Shown here in pieces: positions 16,465 through 23,681 of a DNA stretch of 37,024 nt. The stretch is taken from the IMG/VR virus record IMGVR_UViG_3300023443_000734, positions 1 through 37,024 of that record. One strand, written 5' to 3'. The notes under the pieces are model-generated. The model searched no databases. It worked only from the letters and a program-made list of their open reading frames with translations, and was not told the DNA's origin. The translations under genes were made by a program, and so were the position numbers. How positions within the stretch are numbered: the first letter of the stretch is position 1; each line of letters begins with the position of its first letter. The stretch comes from a virus.

Positions 16465-17334
16465 CTAAAAAATATATTTAAGGCCTAACGTGATTGACCT
16501 AATCCACACATCCTCAAATTTATCCCCCAAAACATCAACTCCGAATTCGTTTTCGACATCAACTCCGAATTCGTTTTCGGTTTCCAAATGGCCGTTTATA
16601 AATTTGCCCGCGGACCCGCTGGAAAAACCACCTATGTTGATAAAGGAAAAGTCAAGGCCCAATATCCACCTCTCGTTCAGTAAGTATTCTAAGCCAAAAG
16701 CCAAACGATAAGCTAATTTAGTTGTTGTGTCACTTTCCACAAATGAAGAAAATCCGAGATTTCCTATGCTTGCAGCAGCGTAGGGGCCCACTATAGAGGA
16801 TAACTTATTGACGGCGACTCCGATACCAACCCCCACATAAGGTTTAAATTTGCCTAATATAATCGGTGAAAAATAGGCGTTGACTAAAATTAAATGGGAT
16901 TGAAAGTCAGCAGCGAAGATGTGGTCACTGACCGCGAATTCGTCGTCTAAAGTCGTCCAATTTATATCTGTCGTCCAATCCATATCCCCACCTAGGTTGT
17001 AATAGGCCAGGTCAAAGCGCCATTTATCTGATAGCAACCAGCCAACCTCAGCCCCTACTACGTGAGAAAGGTTAAGATCATTATTATAGATTGATCCGGC
17101 AAAAATTGATCCGTCATAAGCGCGCCCCGCGTCAGAATCGCCATTTTTTGGCGAACCGAATACACTGTCTGCAGAACCACCAAAAATCCCGATATAAAAA
17201 GTATTAGCTTCTTTAGCAACTACTGTGTTTACAAATAAAAAGGATGACGCTAAGGTCACGATTATCGTTACTATTTTCATTGCTGATAGGAATTTGATTT
17301 TTATATATACCGGGACTATCAGTTGGTTGGTCAT
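16465..17334 (-). CDS. Outer-membrane beta-barrel protein
   Basis: A 289-residue porin-like protein. A signal peptide (MKIVTIIVTLASSFLFVNTV, cleavage after VVA) begins at the in-frame ATG at 17280. The ATG at 17334 overlaps the upstream TGA as ATGA and would add 18 residues, so either start is possible. Alternating aromatic/Gly strands (YIGIFGG; KFKPYVGVGIGVAVN; FGLEYLLNERWILGLDFSF) and the C-terminal Phe of LGLKYIF are typical of OmpA/Lom-type barrels. Phage barrels can alter the host surface and block superinfection. A 24-bp tandem duplication (16531-16578) repeats EFGVDVEN. Confidence 0.8.
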   Translation of the reverse strand: MTNQLIVPVYIKIKFLSAMKIVTIIVTLASSFLFVNTVVAKEANTFYIGIFGGSADSVFGSPKNGDSDAGRAYDGSIFAGSIYNNDLNLSHVVGAEVGWLLSDKWRFDLAYYNLGGDMDWTTDINWTTLDDEFAVSDHIFAADFQSHLILVNAYFSPIILGKFKPYVGVGIGVAVNKLSSIVGPYAAASIGNLGFSSFVESDTTTKLAYRLAFGLEYLLNERWILGLDFSFINIGGFSSGSAGKFINGHLETENEFGVDVENEFGVDVLGDKFEDVWIRSITLGLKYIF

Positions 17335-17699
17335 TCGCTGGATAAGCCCTCTCTTTTCAGGCGGACCAGAATCTTCTTCATTGAGTCATTCACAACGACT
17401 ACGCGCATAAGGTCCTCCCCTGAGAAATGGTGTTTCCGCATCTTGGACTCTAAATCTTTAAACTTTTTTAGCCAGGAGAGTATCTCACAATGAATTTTAG
17501 GATAGGTAAGTTTTGGTAGGGCTATTGACTTTTCTGTAAGTTTTTGACGCCAGGCTTTGATCGCTTGTTCGATTTGATATAGATCGTCCGTAAGTGCTAA
17601 AAGAATAAGGTCATCACCTATTTTGTCGGCTTCATGAGAACAAGCTTTGACATCATCTCCAAGAGCTTGGTTAATATAGGGGTCTGTTAGGTTAATCAT
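17331..17699 (-). CDS. Hypothetical helical protein
   Basis: A 122-residue, mostly helical and charged protein with no recognised domain. Notable segments: YQIEQAIKAWRQKLTEKS and ILSWLKKFKDLESKMRKHH. The opening MINLT resembles the MTQLT openings of neighbouring genes, but the WY motif of that family is missing. The stop overlaps the beta-barrel ATG at 17334, so the two may be translationally coupled. Confidence 0.55.
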   Translation of the reverse strand: MINLTDPYINQALGDDVKACSHEADKIGDDLILLALTDDLYQIEQAIKAWRQKLTEKSIALPKLTYPKIHCEILSWLKKFKDLESKMRKHHFSGEDLMRVVVVNDSMKKILVRLKREGLSSE

Positions 17700-17719
17700 T
17701 GGCTATAGGGTTTTGTAGT

Positions 17720-17763
17720 TATGAAAATTACTTTGAGAAATCTAACGTTTTCACCGTTTCAGT
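17720..17763 (+). repeat. 48-bp repeat block D (one unit)
   Basis: A single unit in plus orientation, opposite to the surrounding genes. It overlaps the 3' end of the leftward gene 17728-18063: the last codons of that gene (ETVKTLDFSK and the stop) are read from the antisense strand of the repeat. This suggests the repeat inserted into, and rewrote, the gene end. Confidence 0.8.
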
Positions 17764-18063
17764 TAGTCTTTTATTAATTTCTTTTCCTTCATAATCGAAG
17801 TACAAATTATAAAAGTCATAGTAGAGTTCATAGGAGCTTGATCTATTGTTGGTGGAATTATACCAGGGTTGTTTTGTTAACCAGTCGTCAAATTTTTCCC
17901 GAACTCTGCCCCCGCTCGCAAGCCGATCCTGCCAAGTGGTTTTTGTTGCTTGCTCTAACCACTTGGCATTGTCCGTTTCCCAGTTTTTAAACTGCTTAGT
18001 TTGCGGGAGGGCTTTCAGGTAGGCTTTAATAGCCGCTTCTTGTTCTTTAGTGAGTTGAGTCAT
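17728..18063 (-). CDS. WL/WY-motif family protein
   Basis: A 111-residue member of the unrecognised paralogous family in this block. It shows all family marks: the opening MTQLTKEQEAAIKAYLKAL, QFKNWE (family EFKDW), then FDDWLTKQPWYN near residues 58-69 and an aromatic C-terminal helix (YYDFYNLYFDY). The C-terminus is encoded by a 48-bp repeat. The first 17 bases overlap the next upstream gene end. Function unknown. Confidence 0.65.
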   Translation of the reverse strand: MTQLTKEQEAAIKAYLKALPQTKQFKNWETDNAKWLEQATKTTWQDRLASGGRVREKFDDWLTKQPWYNSTNNRSSSYELYYDFYNLYFDYEGKEINKRLTETVKTLDFSK

Positions 18064-18334
18064 TGTTTACATTGGATAGTTCAAACGCGGCGTCTTTATG
18101 TATTTCTGGGTCGTACCAGTCAAGGTTTTTGAGCTTGCTCTTAAATTCTGAATTGGAGGTCATCCAAGCTTTGTATAATGTCGAAAAGGTCTTCCGCATT
18201 TTTTTATTATCAAACGACTTCTTGAAGATCGTCATTGTCCTTTGATAAGCAATCAGACTTTTTTTTGTTTCTAAAAAATTGTCGGGGAAGCAGGTTTTGA
18301 CGTCTGCGACTTGTGTTGGGGTTAGTTGAGTCAT
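18047..18334 (-). CDS. WL/WY-motif family protein, divergent
   Basis: A 95-residue protein with the family opening MTQLTPTQVADVKTCF and the late motif FKSKLKNLDWYDPEIH. The middle EFKDW element is not evident. Basic and helical; no other recognisable domain. It overlaps the start of the following gene by 17 bases, typical of one transcript. Confidence 0.6.
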   Translation of the reverse strand: MTQLTPTQVADVKTCFPDNFLETKKSLIAYQRTMTIFKKSFDNKKMRKTFSTLYKAWMTSNSEFKSKLKNLDWYDPEIHKDAAFELSNVNNDSTH

Positions 18335-18365
18335 GGGTTAGTCGTTCTATTTCTTATCTATAGGG

Positions 18366-18716
18366 TTACCTTAGGTTCAGTGGGTCAAAAATGAAGCTCA
18401 AGAAGAGGTCTGACACAGCCGCGGCGTGTTTTTCCTTTTCATACCAGCCCTGTTTTCTGAGATTGTGATTAAAACGGCGTTTGAGAGCTGCAGTGGCCTT
18501 GTCCGCATTGGTACTGAAAGCTTTCATTATCGTCCATACCTGGGCGCACCTGTTATCATCATACTGATCCATTTGAACCGCAGTCTTCCAGTCCTTTTCA
18601 GCAGCATAACAGGACTTCAGGGCTTCCTTTAATTTCAAGAAACCGGCCTCTTTTTTCAAAATTTCTAAGCAGGCCATTGTCTGCACTTTTTGCGCTTTAT
18701 TTAGGGTATGGATCAT
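18366..18716 (-). CDS. WL/WY-motif family protein, divergent
   Basis: A 116-residue protein: MIHTLNKAQKVQTMACLEIL at the start, and RFNHNLRKQGWYEKEKHAA near residues 86-104, equivalent to the family's WL...WY region, followed by LFLSFIFDPL. Start ATG overlaps the sulfotransferase-like stop as ATGA. No known domain. Confidence 0.6.
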   Translation of the reverse strand: MIHTLNKAQKVQTMACLEILKKEAGFLKLKEALKSCYAAEKDWKTAVQMDQYDDNRCAQVWTIMKAFSTNADKATAALKRRFNHNLRKQGWYEKEKHAAAVSDLFLSFIFDPLNLR

Positions 18717-19327
18717 AGGTTTTTTATTGGGTAAAAATAGTTTACGTCCCGGGCTTTATCTATCTTTAAAGCAAGAGATTTGTAGGTTTCTCTTATAGTC
18801 ATTTCGTAAGGATGATTTTTGATAAGACTTTTACGTTCTCGGTATTCAGGAAGTTTAACCTTTATTTCTAAATAATCACTCAATTCTTCAAGTATTCCTG
18901 AATCCCACATCGTCTCATACCTCAAAGCCATAAAAGGGAAAGATTGCTTTTTATACCAGAGATCAAAACTCTTTTCTAGCTCTAAAGTGTCTTCAGGGAA
19001 CAGCGAGTTATTCATTTTAAATCTACTCGAACATAGGTTATAGCTATGATTAATTCCCCATTCATTAATCATTCTATGGGACGATATGACTATTTCAAAA
19101 GGGCTGCCAAAAAGAAATACCACTTTCACTGTTTTATTAAAAGACTCAGGGGGTCTATCGTGGGTCTTATAGACTCCTGTAACGATTTGATCAGGGCCTT
19201 CGAATCTTCTAAGCATGCCCCTTCTGGGAACTAGGCTTCGGTAAAGGATAGTGGTTCCACATCTCCCTAGTCCTGCGATTATTGTGGGATAAGATACATT
19301 GGGCTTGAATAGGTTTTTAAATTTCAT
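18713..19327 (-). CDS. Sulfotransferase-like protein
   Basis: A 204-residue protein resembling P-loop sulfotransferases. PTIIAGLGRCGTTILYRSL (residues 14-32) is the 5'-phosphosulfate-binding loop, with KTHD near residue 54 and VVFLFGSPFEIVISSHRMI near 69-87, the position of the family's RNP..V.S 3'-phosphate motif, though here it is degenerate. It may transfer sulfate from PAPS to a surface sugar or protein. That fits a phage that also encodes outer-membrane proteins, but the substrate is unknown. Confidence 0.65.
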   Translation of the reverse strand: MKFKNLFKPNVSYPTIIAGLGRCGTTILYRSLVPRRGMLRRFEGPDQIVTGVYKTHDRPPESFNKTVKVVFLFGSPFEIVISSHRMINEWGINHSYNLCSSRFKMNNSLFPEDTLELEKSFDLWYKKQSFPFMALRYETMWDSGILEELSDYLEIKVKLPEYRERKSLIKNHPYEMTIRETYKSLALKIDKARDVNYFYPIKNL

Positions 19328-19340
19328 CTCTGACTTTCTT

Positions 19341-19460
19341 TCATTTTAAGAATAAAATTACTTTAAGAAATCCAACGTTTTCACTGTTTTATTTTAAGAA
19401 TAATATTACTTTGAATAATCTAACGTTTTGGCCGTTTCAGTTTACGAATATTATTACTTT
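19341..19460 (+). repeat. 48-bp repeat block E (about 2.5 units)
   Basis: Two and a half contiguous units in plus orientation lie upstream of the leftward sulfotransferase-like gene, in the gap 19328-19514. The end TTTACGAATATTATTACTTT is a truncated unit. Nothing else was seen in the gap. Confidence 0.85.
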
Positions 19461-19514
19461 TCTAGCCCTGTTTTCTGATCAGAAACATAAAAAGGTTTTC
19501 TTGACTCTCTTAAA

Positions 19515-19559
19515 TTAGGCTTTAATGGCCTCGGTTTGTTCTTCGGTTAGTTCATCCAT
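19515..19559 (-). pseudogene. Orphan start module of the LTxEQ family
   Basis: A 14-codon frame, MDELTEEQTEAIKA then stop, exactly reproduces the opening shared by the neighbouring family genes (LTEEQ...IKAY). It follows the normal leader CCAACCAACATAACA and stops where the rest of a gene would begin. It is either a tiny expressed peptide or the remnant of a gene whose body was lost, with repeat block E now in its place. Confidence 0.55.
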
Positions 19560-19578
19560 TGTTATGTTGGTTGGTGGG

Positions 19579-19989
19579 CTATTTTGGACTATCCATGGCC
19601 GCCCGCACCAAATCTATGACCTTCTGCCACTCCTTATGTGTGAACTCCAGCGGCGCCAGCGGCCCAAAAGGCAGCGTCTTCTCCAGTGCCTTATGTAGTG
19701 CCTTATGTAGTGCCTTATGCAGTGCCTTATGCAGTGCCTTCTCCAGTGCCTGCTGCGCCTCATCCCGAGCTTGCCGTGAATGATCCGCGTTTTCCAGATC
19801 CATGTTCAGAGCCTCCTGGATTTCGTCTTTGTCTTCGTCCTGTGCCTGCTGTGCCTCGTGCAGAGCCTGCCGTGAATGATCCACGTTTACCAGGTCTGTG
19901 TCCAGGGCCTCCTGAGTTTCGATCAGATTCTGCTGCGCCTCGTCCAGGGCCTTGTCGGTTTCTTCGTATTTTTCAGTGAGTTGAGTCAT
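19579..19989 (-). CDS. Coiled-coil protein with ALHK repeats
   Basis: A 136-residue acidic coiled-coil protein starting MTQLTEKYEETDKALDEAQ. It contains two DHSRQAxxEAQQA units and then an ALHK tetrapeptide repeated four times, encoded by a 12-bp tandem repeat. A short C-terminal domain follows (EFTHKEWQKVIDLVRAAM). GC content is well above the neighbourhood. Repeat number could vary by slippage in 4-residue steps. Function unknown. Confidence 0.6.
   Translation of the reverse strand: MTQLTEKYEETDKALDEAQQNLIETQEALDTDLVNVDHSRQALHEAQQAQDEDKDEIQEALNMDLENADHSRQARDEAQQALEKALHKALHKALHKALHKALEKTLPFGPLAPLEFTHKEWQKVIDLVRAAMDSPK
19685..19756 (-). repeat. 12-bp tandem repeat (six units)
   Basis: AGTGCCTTATGT-type units (plus-strand reading) repeat six times with single-base changes, encoding ALHK/ALEK on the minus strand. 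In-frame tandem repeats like this are prone to length change. Confidence 0.9.
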
Positions 19990-20038
19990 TGTTATATTGG
20001 GTTAGTTTGGTTGTATTATTTGTAATTCTGTTTGGTGT

Positions 20039-20869
20039 TTAGCATTTTTTCCCCAACCCGTATTTGTCGAGTCCCTGCGAAAGTTCTTCGACCTTCCTAC
20101 TCGATAGCGGTTTACTCGAAGAATCGGGCTTAACCTTTGAGTTATTCAAGGATGGATCCGGCGCAATTGGTTGCCTTGTTTTTTGTTGCATCCAGCTTGC
20201 CATCTTCTGACCGGTTTCTTCGGTAATACGGAAGCTTTCGTTTTCAAATAGCCCTGTACGGTCTTTATCAGCTGTAGCGTTGTGTTTAATATCAAGATCA
20301 AAAACTGTTGTAAATTCGTGTTCTGTCCCGGTTCGGAAAATAGGCGTAAGCCCCACCTTGCTGACTGTTGTTCTGCCGTTTTCATTCCTTTCTACGACAT
20401 ACTCTATTTTCGAGCGTAGACAAACAATAACGTGAATATCACTTTGTAAGATGGCAAAAAGAATCGAGTTAAAATTCTCTATAGCTCGCCCCCAGTTTCC
20501 GAATTGATTACCCCGACTATCAAGCTGGGACTTTAAATCAAGAGCCGCTTGATAGAAATGGGATGCACTATCAATTACAACCAGGTCGTAGTTTTTTTCG
20601 ACGGCTTCATTTATAGGAGTTATGAATTTGTTCTTTTCTAGAAATGGCGGATCTATTGCGAGTACGTCAAAATCAAATCGATCGCTATAAAGCGAAGAGC
20701 TCTTGTTTTCTGTGTCTAGGTAGGCAATGCGACCTTGCTCGCCTACAATGCCACGCGCCAGCCTTAGGGCCGACATTGTTTTGCCCGCGCCAGCAACGCC
20801 AGTGATTGCCAGCTTTAGTTTGACGATTTGCCTAGTTGCTTTCTTGAAGATAGCGTTATTTTTTATCAT
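20039..20869 (-). CDS. RecA/Sak4-like AAA ATPase
   Basis: A 276-residue phage ATPase. Walker A is GVAGAGKT (residues 24-31), with AYLDTENKSS following as in RecA-like folds, and Walker B is YDLVVIDS (94-101). This layout fits the phage AAA/Sak4 group (PF13479-like), single-strand annealing or recombination ATPases. It probably works with the RecE-like exonuclease in the same operon to repair or recombine phage DNA. The C-terminal 50 residues are Ser/Pro/Lys-rich. Confidence 0.8.
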   Translation of the reverse strand: MIKNNAIFKKATRQIVKLKLAITGVAGAGKTMSALRLARGIVGEQGRIAYLDTENKSSSLYSDRFDFDVLAIDPPFLEKNKFITPINEAVEKNYDLVVIDSASHFYQAALDLKSQLDSRGNQFGNWGRAIENFNSILFAILQSDIHVIVCLRSKIEYVVERNENGRTTVSKVGLTPIFRTGTEHEFTTVFDLDIKHNATADKDRTGLFENESFRITEETGQKMASWMQQKTRQPIAPDPSLNNSKVKPDSSSKPLSSRKVEELSQGLDKYGLGKKC

Positions 20870-21225
20870 GGTGTTTCCTTTGGGTTGTTTTCCTTTGGGT
20901 TATTAATAGGGTCTTTATTTTTACAGTGCTTACGTATGAAGTCCCAGAAGGTATTTAAGATTTTATTATCCCATGCGCTTAGTTTGTGTCTTTCATGGTA
21001 CCAGTATTGTTCATCTAGCCAGTTATTAAAATTTTCATCGATTTTATTTGCCTTGCTTTCCAGCTCCCTTTCGGCTTTTTCTAACGGATCTTCAATCGGC
21101 CACAGAGGCAGAAGCTTATCTACCACCCCACGAGCCGTTTTATAGTCCTTGAATTCGGCCGTGTGTTTGATGCTTTCGAAGTAGTCCTTAATGGACTTTT
21201 CTAGGTATTTGTTTAATTCAGTCAC
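20866..21225 (-). CDS. WL/WY-motif family protein
   Basis: A 119-residue family member with all marks: EFKDYKTARG near residue 24, FNNWLDEQYWYHERH near 65-79 and NTFWDFIRKH near 90-99. The C-terminus is a short repeat, NNPKENNPKETP, whose DNA also repeats the AAAGGAAA ribosome-binding segment of the downstream ATPase. Stop overlaps the ATPase ATG as ATGA. Confidence 0.65.
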   Translation of the reverse strand: MTELNKYLEKSIKDYFESIKHTAEFKDYKTARGVVDKLLPLWPIEDPLEKAERELESKANKIDENFNNWLDEQYWYHERHKLSAWDNKILNTFWDFIRKHCKNKDPINNPKENNPKETP

Positions 21226-21841
21226 GGTATTTTGTTTTATTTAATTGTTCTTTTATTGCTTCTGCGGACGCCTTGACCTGTTTCTTCCGCGCCGCGACTA
21301 GTTTATCCCACGCCGTTCCCAGTTTCTCCTGCGCCTTAGCCTGGGTGTCCCGCGGCGCGTCCCATGCCGCGTCCCGTTCCTCCCACGCCTTCTCCAGGGC
21401 CTCCCACGTAGAGTCCATAGGGTTACCTTGGGTTTTCTGGGCCAGTTTCTCCCGTGTCGTCTTGTCCACGTCCTTCCGCGCCTTCTCCAGGGCCTTGATC
21501 ACGGCCTGCTTTTTTATAGCTATAGTATCCCACGCCGTTCCCAGTTTCACCCGCGCATGCCGCAGTTTCTCCCACGCCACGTCTGGTGCCTCCTGATGCG
21601 CCATGTCTACGGCCTTCTGGGCCTCGTACGCGTCCTCCTGCGCCTCGTCCCGTTCCTTCTCCAACGCCTTGAACACGGCCTTCTGGGCCTCGTCCAGTTT
21701 CTTACACGCCTCGTCCAGTTTCTCCCACGTCTTCTGGCCCAGGGCCAGTTCCTCCCACGCCGTGGCTAATGCCGCCCGCGCGGTGGACACAGCCGGAGCG
21801 GACTGGGCGGATTCTTCTTGTTCTTTAGTTAGTTGATTCAT
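21218..21841 (-). CDS. Ala/Trp/Glu-rich coiled-coil protein
   Basis: A 207-residue, almost wholly helical protein. It opens MNQLTKEQEESAQ like the family and then consists of degenerate heptad-like units around AWEKL, DEAQ, KALEKARKD and LGTAWD (two copies of KLGTAWD). GC content is high with a biased third position, unlike adjacent AT-rich genes. Ribosome binding site AAGGAAACATAATG is clear. It may be a structural or scaffold-like coil; no known family. Confidence 0.6.
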   Translation of the reverse strand: MNQLTKEQEESAQSAPAVSTARAALATAWEELALGQKTWEKLDEACKKLDEAQKAVFKALEKERDEAQEDAYEAQKAVDMAHQEAPDVAWEKLRHARVKLGTAWDTIAIKKQAVIKALEKARKDVDKTTREKLAQKTQGNPMDSTWEALEKAWEERDAAWDAPRDTQAKAQEKLGTAWDKLVAARKKQVKASAEAIKEQLNKTKYRD

Positions 21842-21891
21842 TATGTTTCCTTATTATCATTGGACTTTATAGCTTTCTATTGACCGAGACT

Positions 21892-22476
21892 TTACCTCAT
21901 TAATTCCAATTGTAGTCTTTCGATTTCCTTTTGCGTAGCAGCAAGACGTTTTTTTGCATCACTGAAGGCTTTTTGCTTTTTCAGGGCCGCGGCCCGTTCA
22001 TACCTCAGTTGTTGCAGTTGTGCTTCCGTTTTAAGAACCTGGGCTTGGATTTCCGCTACTTCCTTCTCGTTGATTAGGGCACCCTCGGCCACGGCAATTT
22101 TTTCTTCTAGAACTGCCTTTAGTTTGGCTTCTTCAACGCGCTTTTGGTCGACTGCCCGACGGTGTATGCGCTCCTGGGAGATTCTTTCCTGCTCATTACG
22201 CTCTTTGACGTCCTCGGAGTACCCCAACAACCCACCGACGGCCGCGCCTGCTCCCGCTTCCCCACTTTGGTGTCCAACAAGGCCCCCTAAGACTGAGCCT
22301 ATGACAGTGCCAACAGCAGCCCCCTGCGAGGTATTCGATTGAGGCATGGTGGTACTGCACCCGACCCCATTGAAAAGCAACAATGCTCCTAAAAATCCTT
22401 TAAAAGACCGCTTTAAATTTTTCACTGTGATACAATTTGGGACCGTTAATGATTGTGTTTCCTTTAGTTCATTCAT
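21892..22476 (-). CDS. Glycine-zipper lipoprotein
   Basis: A 194-residue putative lipoprotein. Within the N-terminus, VKNLKRSFKGFLGALLLFNG is a signal sequence ending in the lipobox-like GVGC; an alternative GTG start at 22425 would begin exactly there. It is followed by a glycine zipper (AAVGTVIGSVLGGLVGHQSG, then GAGAAVGGLLGY), as in the 17-kDa surface antigen family, and a long coiled coil (about residues 85-190). It should sit in the outer membrane facing the periplasm. Roles in envelope modification or lysis are possible. Confidence 0.75.
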   Translation of the reverse strand: MNELKETQSLTVPNCITVKNLKRSFKGFLGALLLFNGVGCSTTMPQSNTSQGAAVGTVIGSVLGGLVGHQSGEAGAGAAVGGLLGYSEDVKERNEQERISQERIHRRAVDQKRVEEAKLKAVLEEKIAVAEGALINEKEVAEIQAQVLKTEAQLQQLRYERAAALKKQKAFSDAKKRLAATQKEIERLQLELMR

Positions 22477-22505
22477 TGTGTTTCCTTTCGTTTTTGTTGA
22501 TTAAA

Positions 22506-22808
22506 TTAATATAAAGCTTTAATAAACTCTTCCAAGACAGTCTTCTTGTATGAAGGTTGTGTTTTGATACGTTCCACATACCAGGATTCCTTTGCGACCG
22601 TGCTCTGAAATTTTTTCCAGACCTTATCCCAGGACTTCGCTACGGATTTCTTCTTTTTACACACGGCCACAAACGCGTCGTTTTTCTTGATTTCACATCT
22701 TTTGCGCTCCAGGTCCAGGTCGTCCTCGGCCTTTTCGTAGTCCTTAAATTCCGACGAGTGTTTTATGTTTTTGAACTGTAATTTCAGTGCGTCGGTTATG
22801 TGCTTCAT
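22506..22808 (-). CDS. WL/WY-motif family protein
   Basis: A 100-residue protein from ATG 22808, which overlaps the upstream TGA as ATGA; a GTG at 22814 is less likely. Family marks: SEFKDYEKAE near residue 20, FQSTVAKESWYVERI near 67-81 and VLEEFIKALY at the end. Lys/Cys-rich middle. Unknown function. Confidence 0.6.
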   Translation of the reverse strand: MKHITDALKLQFKNIKHSSEFKDYEKAEDDLDLERKRCEIKKNDAFVAVCKKKKSVAKSWDKVWKKFQSTVAKESWYVERIKTQPSYKKTVLEEFIKALY

Positions 22809-22930
22809 TTCCACTCCTCGTATAGAGTTTCTTTATTGAACTCATCCCAAAATTCCTCTAGGGCCTCATTCTCGCGGGTTTTATGGTAGTCTATCACGGC
22901 CTCCTCTTGTTCTTCAGTCAGTTTTTTCAT
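22805..22930 (-). CDS. 41-residue LTxEQ-family protein
   Basis: A small gene between two ATGA overlaps. It reads MKKLTEEQEEAVIDYHKTR, then ENEALEEFWDEFNKETLY and EEWK. It has the family opening followed by an acidic helix, and looks like a shortened member lacking the middle EFKDW and WY parts. Coupling on both sides (stop with 22808, start with stop of 22927) supports translation. Confidence 0.55.
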   Translation of the reverse strand: MKKLTEEQEEAVIDYHKTRENEALEEFWDEFNKETLYEEWK

Positions 22931-23253
22931 TGTGTTTCCTTGGTTTTAGTGGGTTTGGATAAATCTAGGGTCTTCCGCACCTCCCGCACCTTATGTAGTA
23001 CCTTCCAGGCCTCATCCTCGACCGCCCACGTTTTATGCAGTGCCGACCACGCCACGTTGCGCCTTATCCAGTGCTTTATGCTGCGCCTCCCCGGCCACCT
23101 CCGCCCCCACCGTACCTCATGTAGCACCGACCGAGCCTGCTTCAGTATATCCCAGGCGTTATCCTCAGCCTCCCACGCCTCATGAAGTACCTCACAGGCG
23201 TTGTCTATGGCCTTATCTAGGGACTTTGCTTGTTCTTCAGTTGGTTGAGTCAT
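22927..23253 (-). CDS. Trp/Arg-rich coiled-coil protein
   Basis: A 108-residue protein opening MTQPTEEQAKSLDKAID, then two similar halves: EAWEAEDNAWDILKQARSVL and TWAVEDEAWKVLHKVREVR, joined by a basic Trp/Arg segment. It is GC-rich like 21218-21841 and 19579-19989, and I group the three as coiled-coil relatives sharing the same start module. Function unknown. Confidence 0.55.
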   Translation of the reverse strand: MTQPTEEQAKSLDKAIDNACEVLHEAWEAEDNAWDILKQARSVLHEVRWGRRWPGRRSIKHWIRRNVAWSALHKTWAVEDEAWKVLHKVREVRKTLDLSKPTKTKETQ

Positions 23254-23273
23254 TGTGCCTTATCCCGCGCTAT

Positions 23274-23642
23274 TCACGCCTTTTCATGGTTACAATTTAT
23301 TAGGTACTCCTTTATAAAGTCCCAGAAGAGTTTTCCGGCTTTCATTTCGTATTTTATAAATAAAGGCGCGACCACATACCAGGGTCGTCGTTCTAATCCC
23401 CGGTCAAATTTTATTCTGAATAGATTCCACGTCTTTTCCAGCTCCTTTGTGGCCTTCTCCCAAGCGACTCCATACTCTCTTTCGACTTTATACTGTGACT
23501 TTTCCACCTCCTCCAGTACTATATGAGCCGCTTTAAGGTCCTTAAATTCCTGTGAGAGCTTGATTTGTTCGTAGTAACCTTGTGCGCACTCATCTATGAG
23601 CCTAGCCGTTGCCTGTGCTTTGTTAGGGTTTTCTTTATGCAT
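23274..23642 (-). CDS. WL/WY-motif family protein
   Basis: A 122-residue protein. The opening differs (MHKENPNKAQATARLIDECA) but EFKDLKAAHIVLEEVE near residue 33, FDRGLERRPWYV near 80-91 and KLFWDFIKEYL near 104-114 mark it as a family member. The C-terminal aromatic helix is nearly the same as in 20866-21225 (FWDFI). Function unknown. Confidence 0.65.
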   Translation of the reverse strand: MHKENPNKAQATARLIDECAQGYYEQIKLSQEFKDLKAAHIVLEEVEKSQYKVEREYGVAWEKATKELEKTWNLFRIKFDRGLERRPWYVVAPLFIKYEMKAGKLFWDFIKEYLINCNHEKA

Positions 23643-23681
23643 TGTTATGTTGGTTTAGGGGTTAGTCGTTTAAATTTTCGG

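Noticed and set aside
19686-19979. Rightward Pro-rich ORF opposite the ALHK coil gene
   Set aside because: It is the antisense reading of a GC-rich tandem repeat with no plausible start context.
21273-21836. Rightward Ser/Arg-rich ORFs opposite the AWE coil gene
   Set aside because: Mirror frames of a GC-biased coding region; no ribosome binding site and no protein-like pattern.
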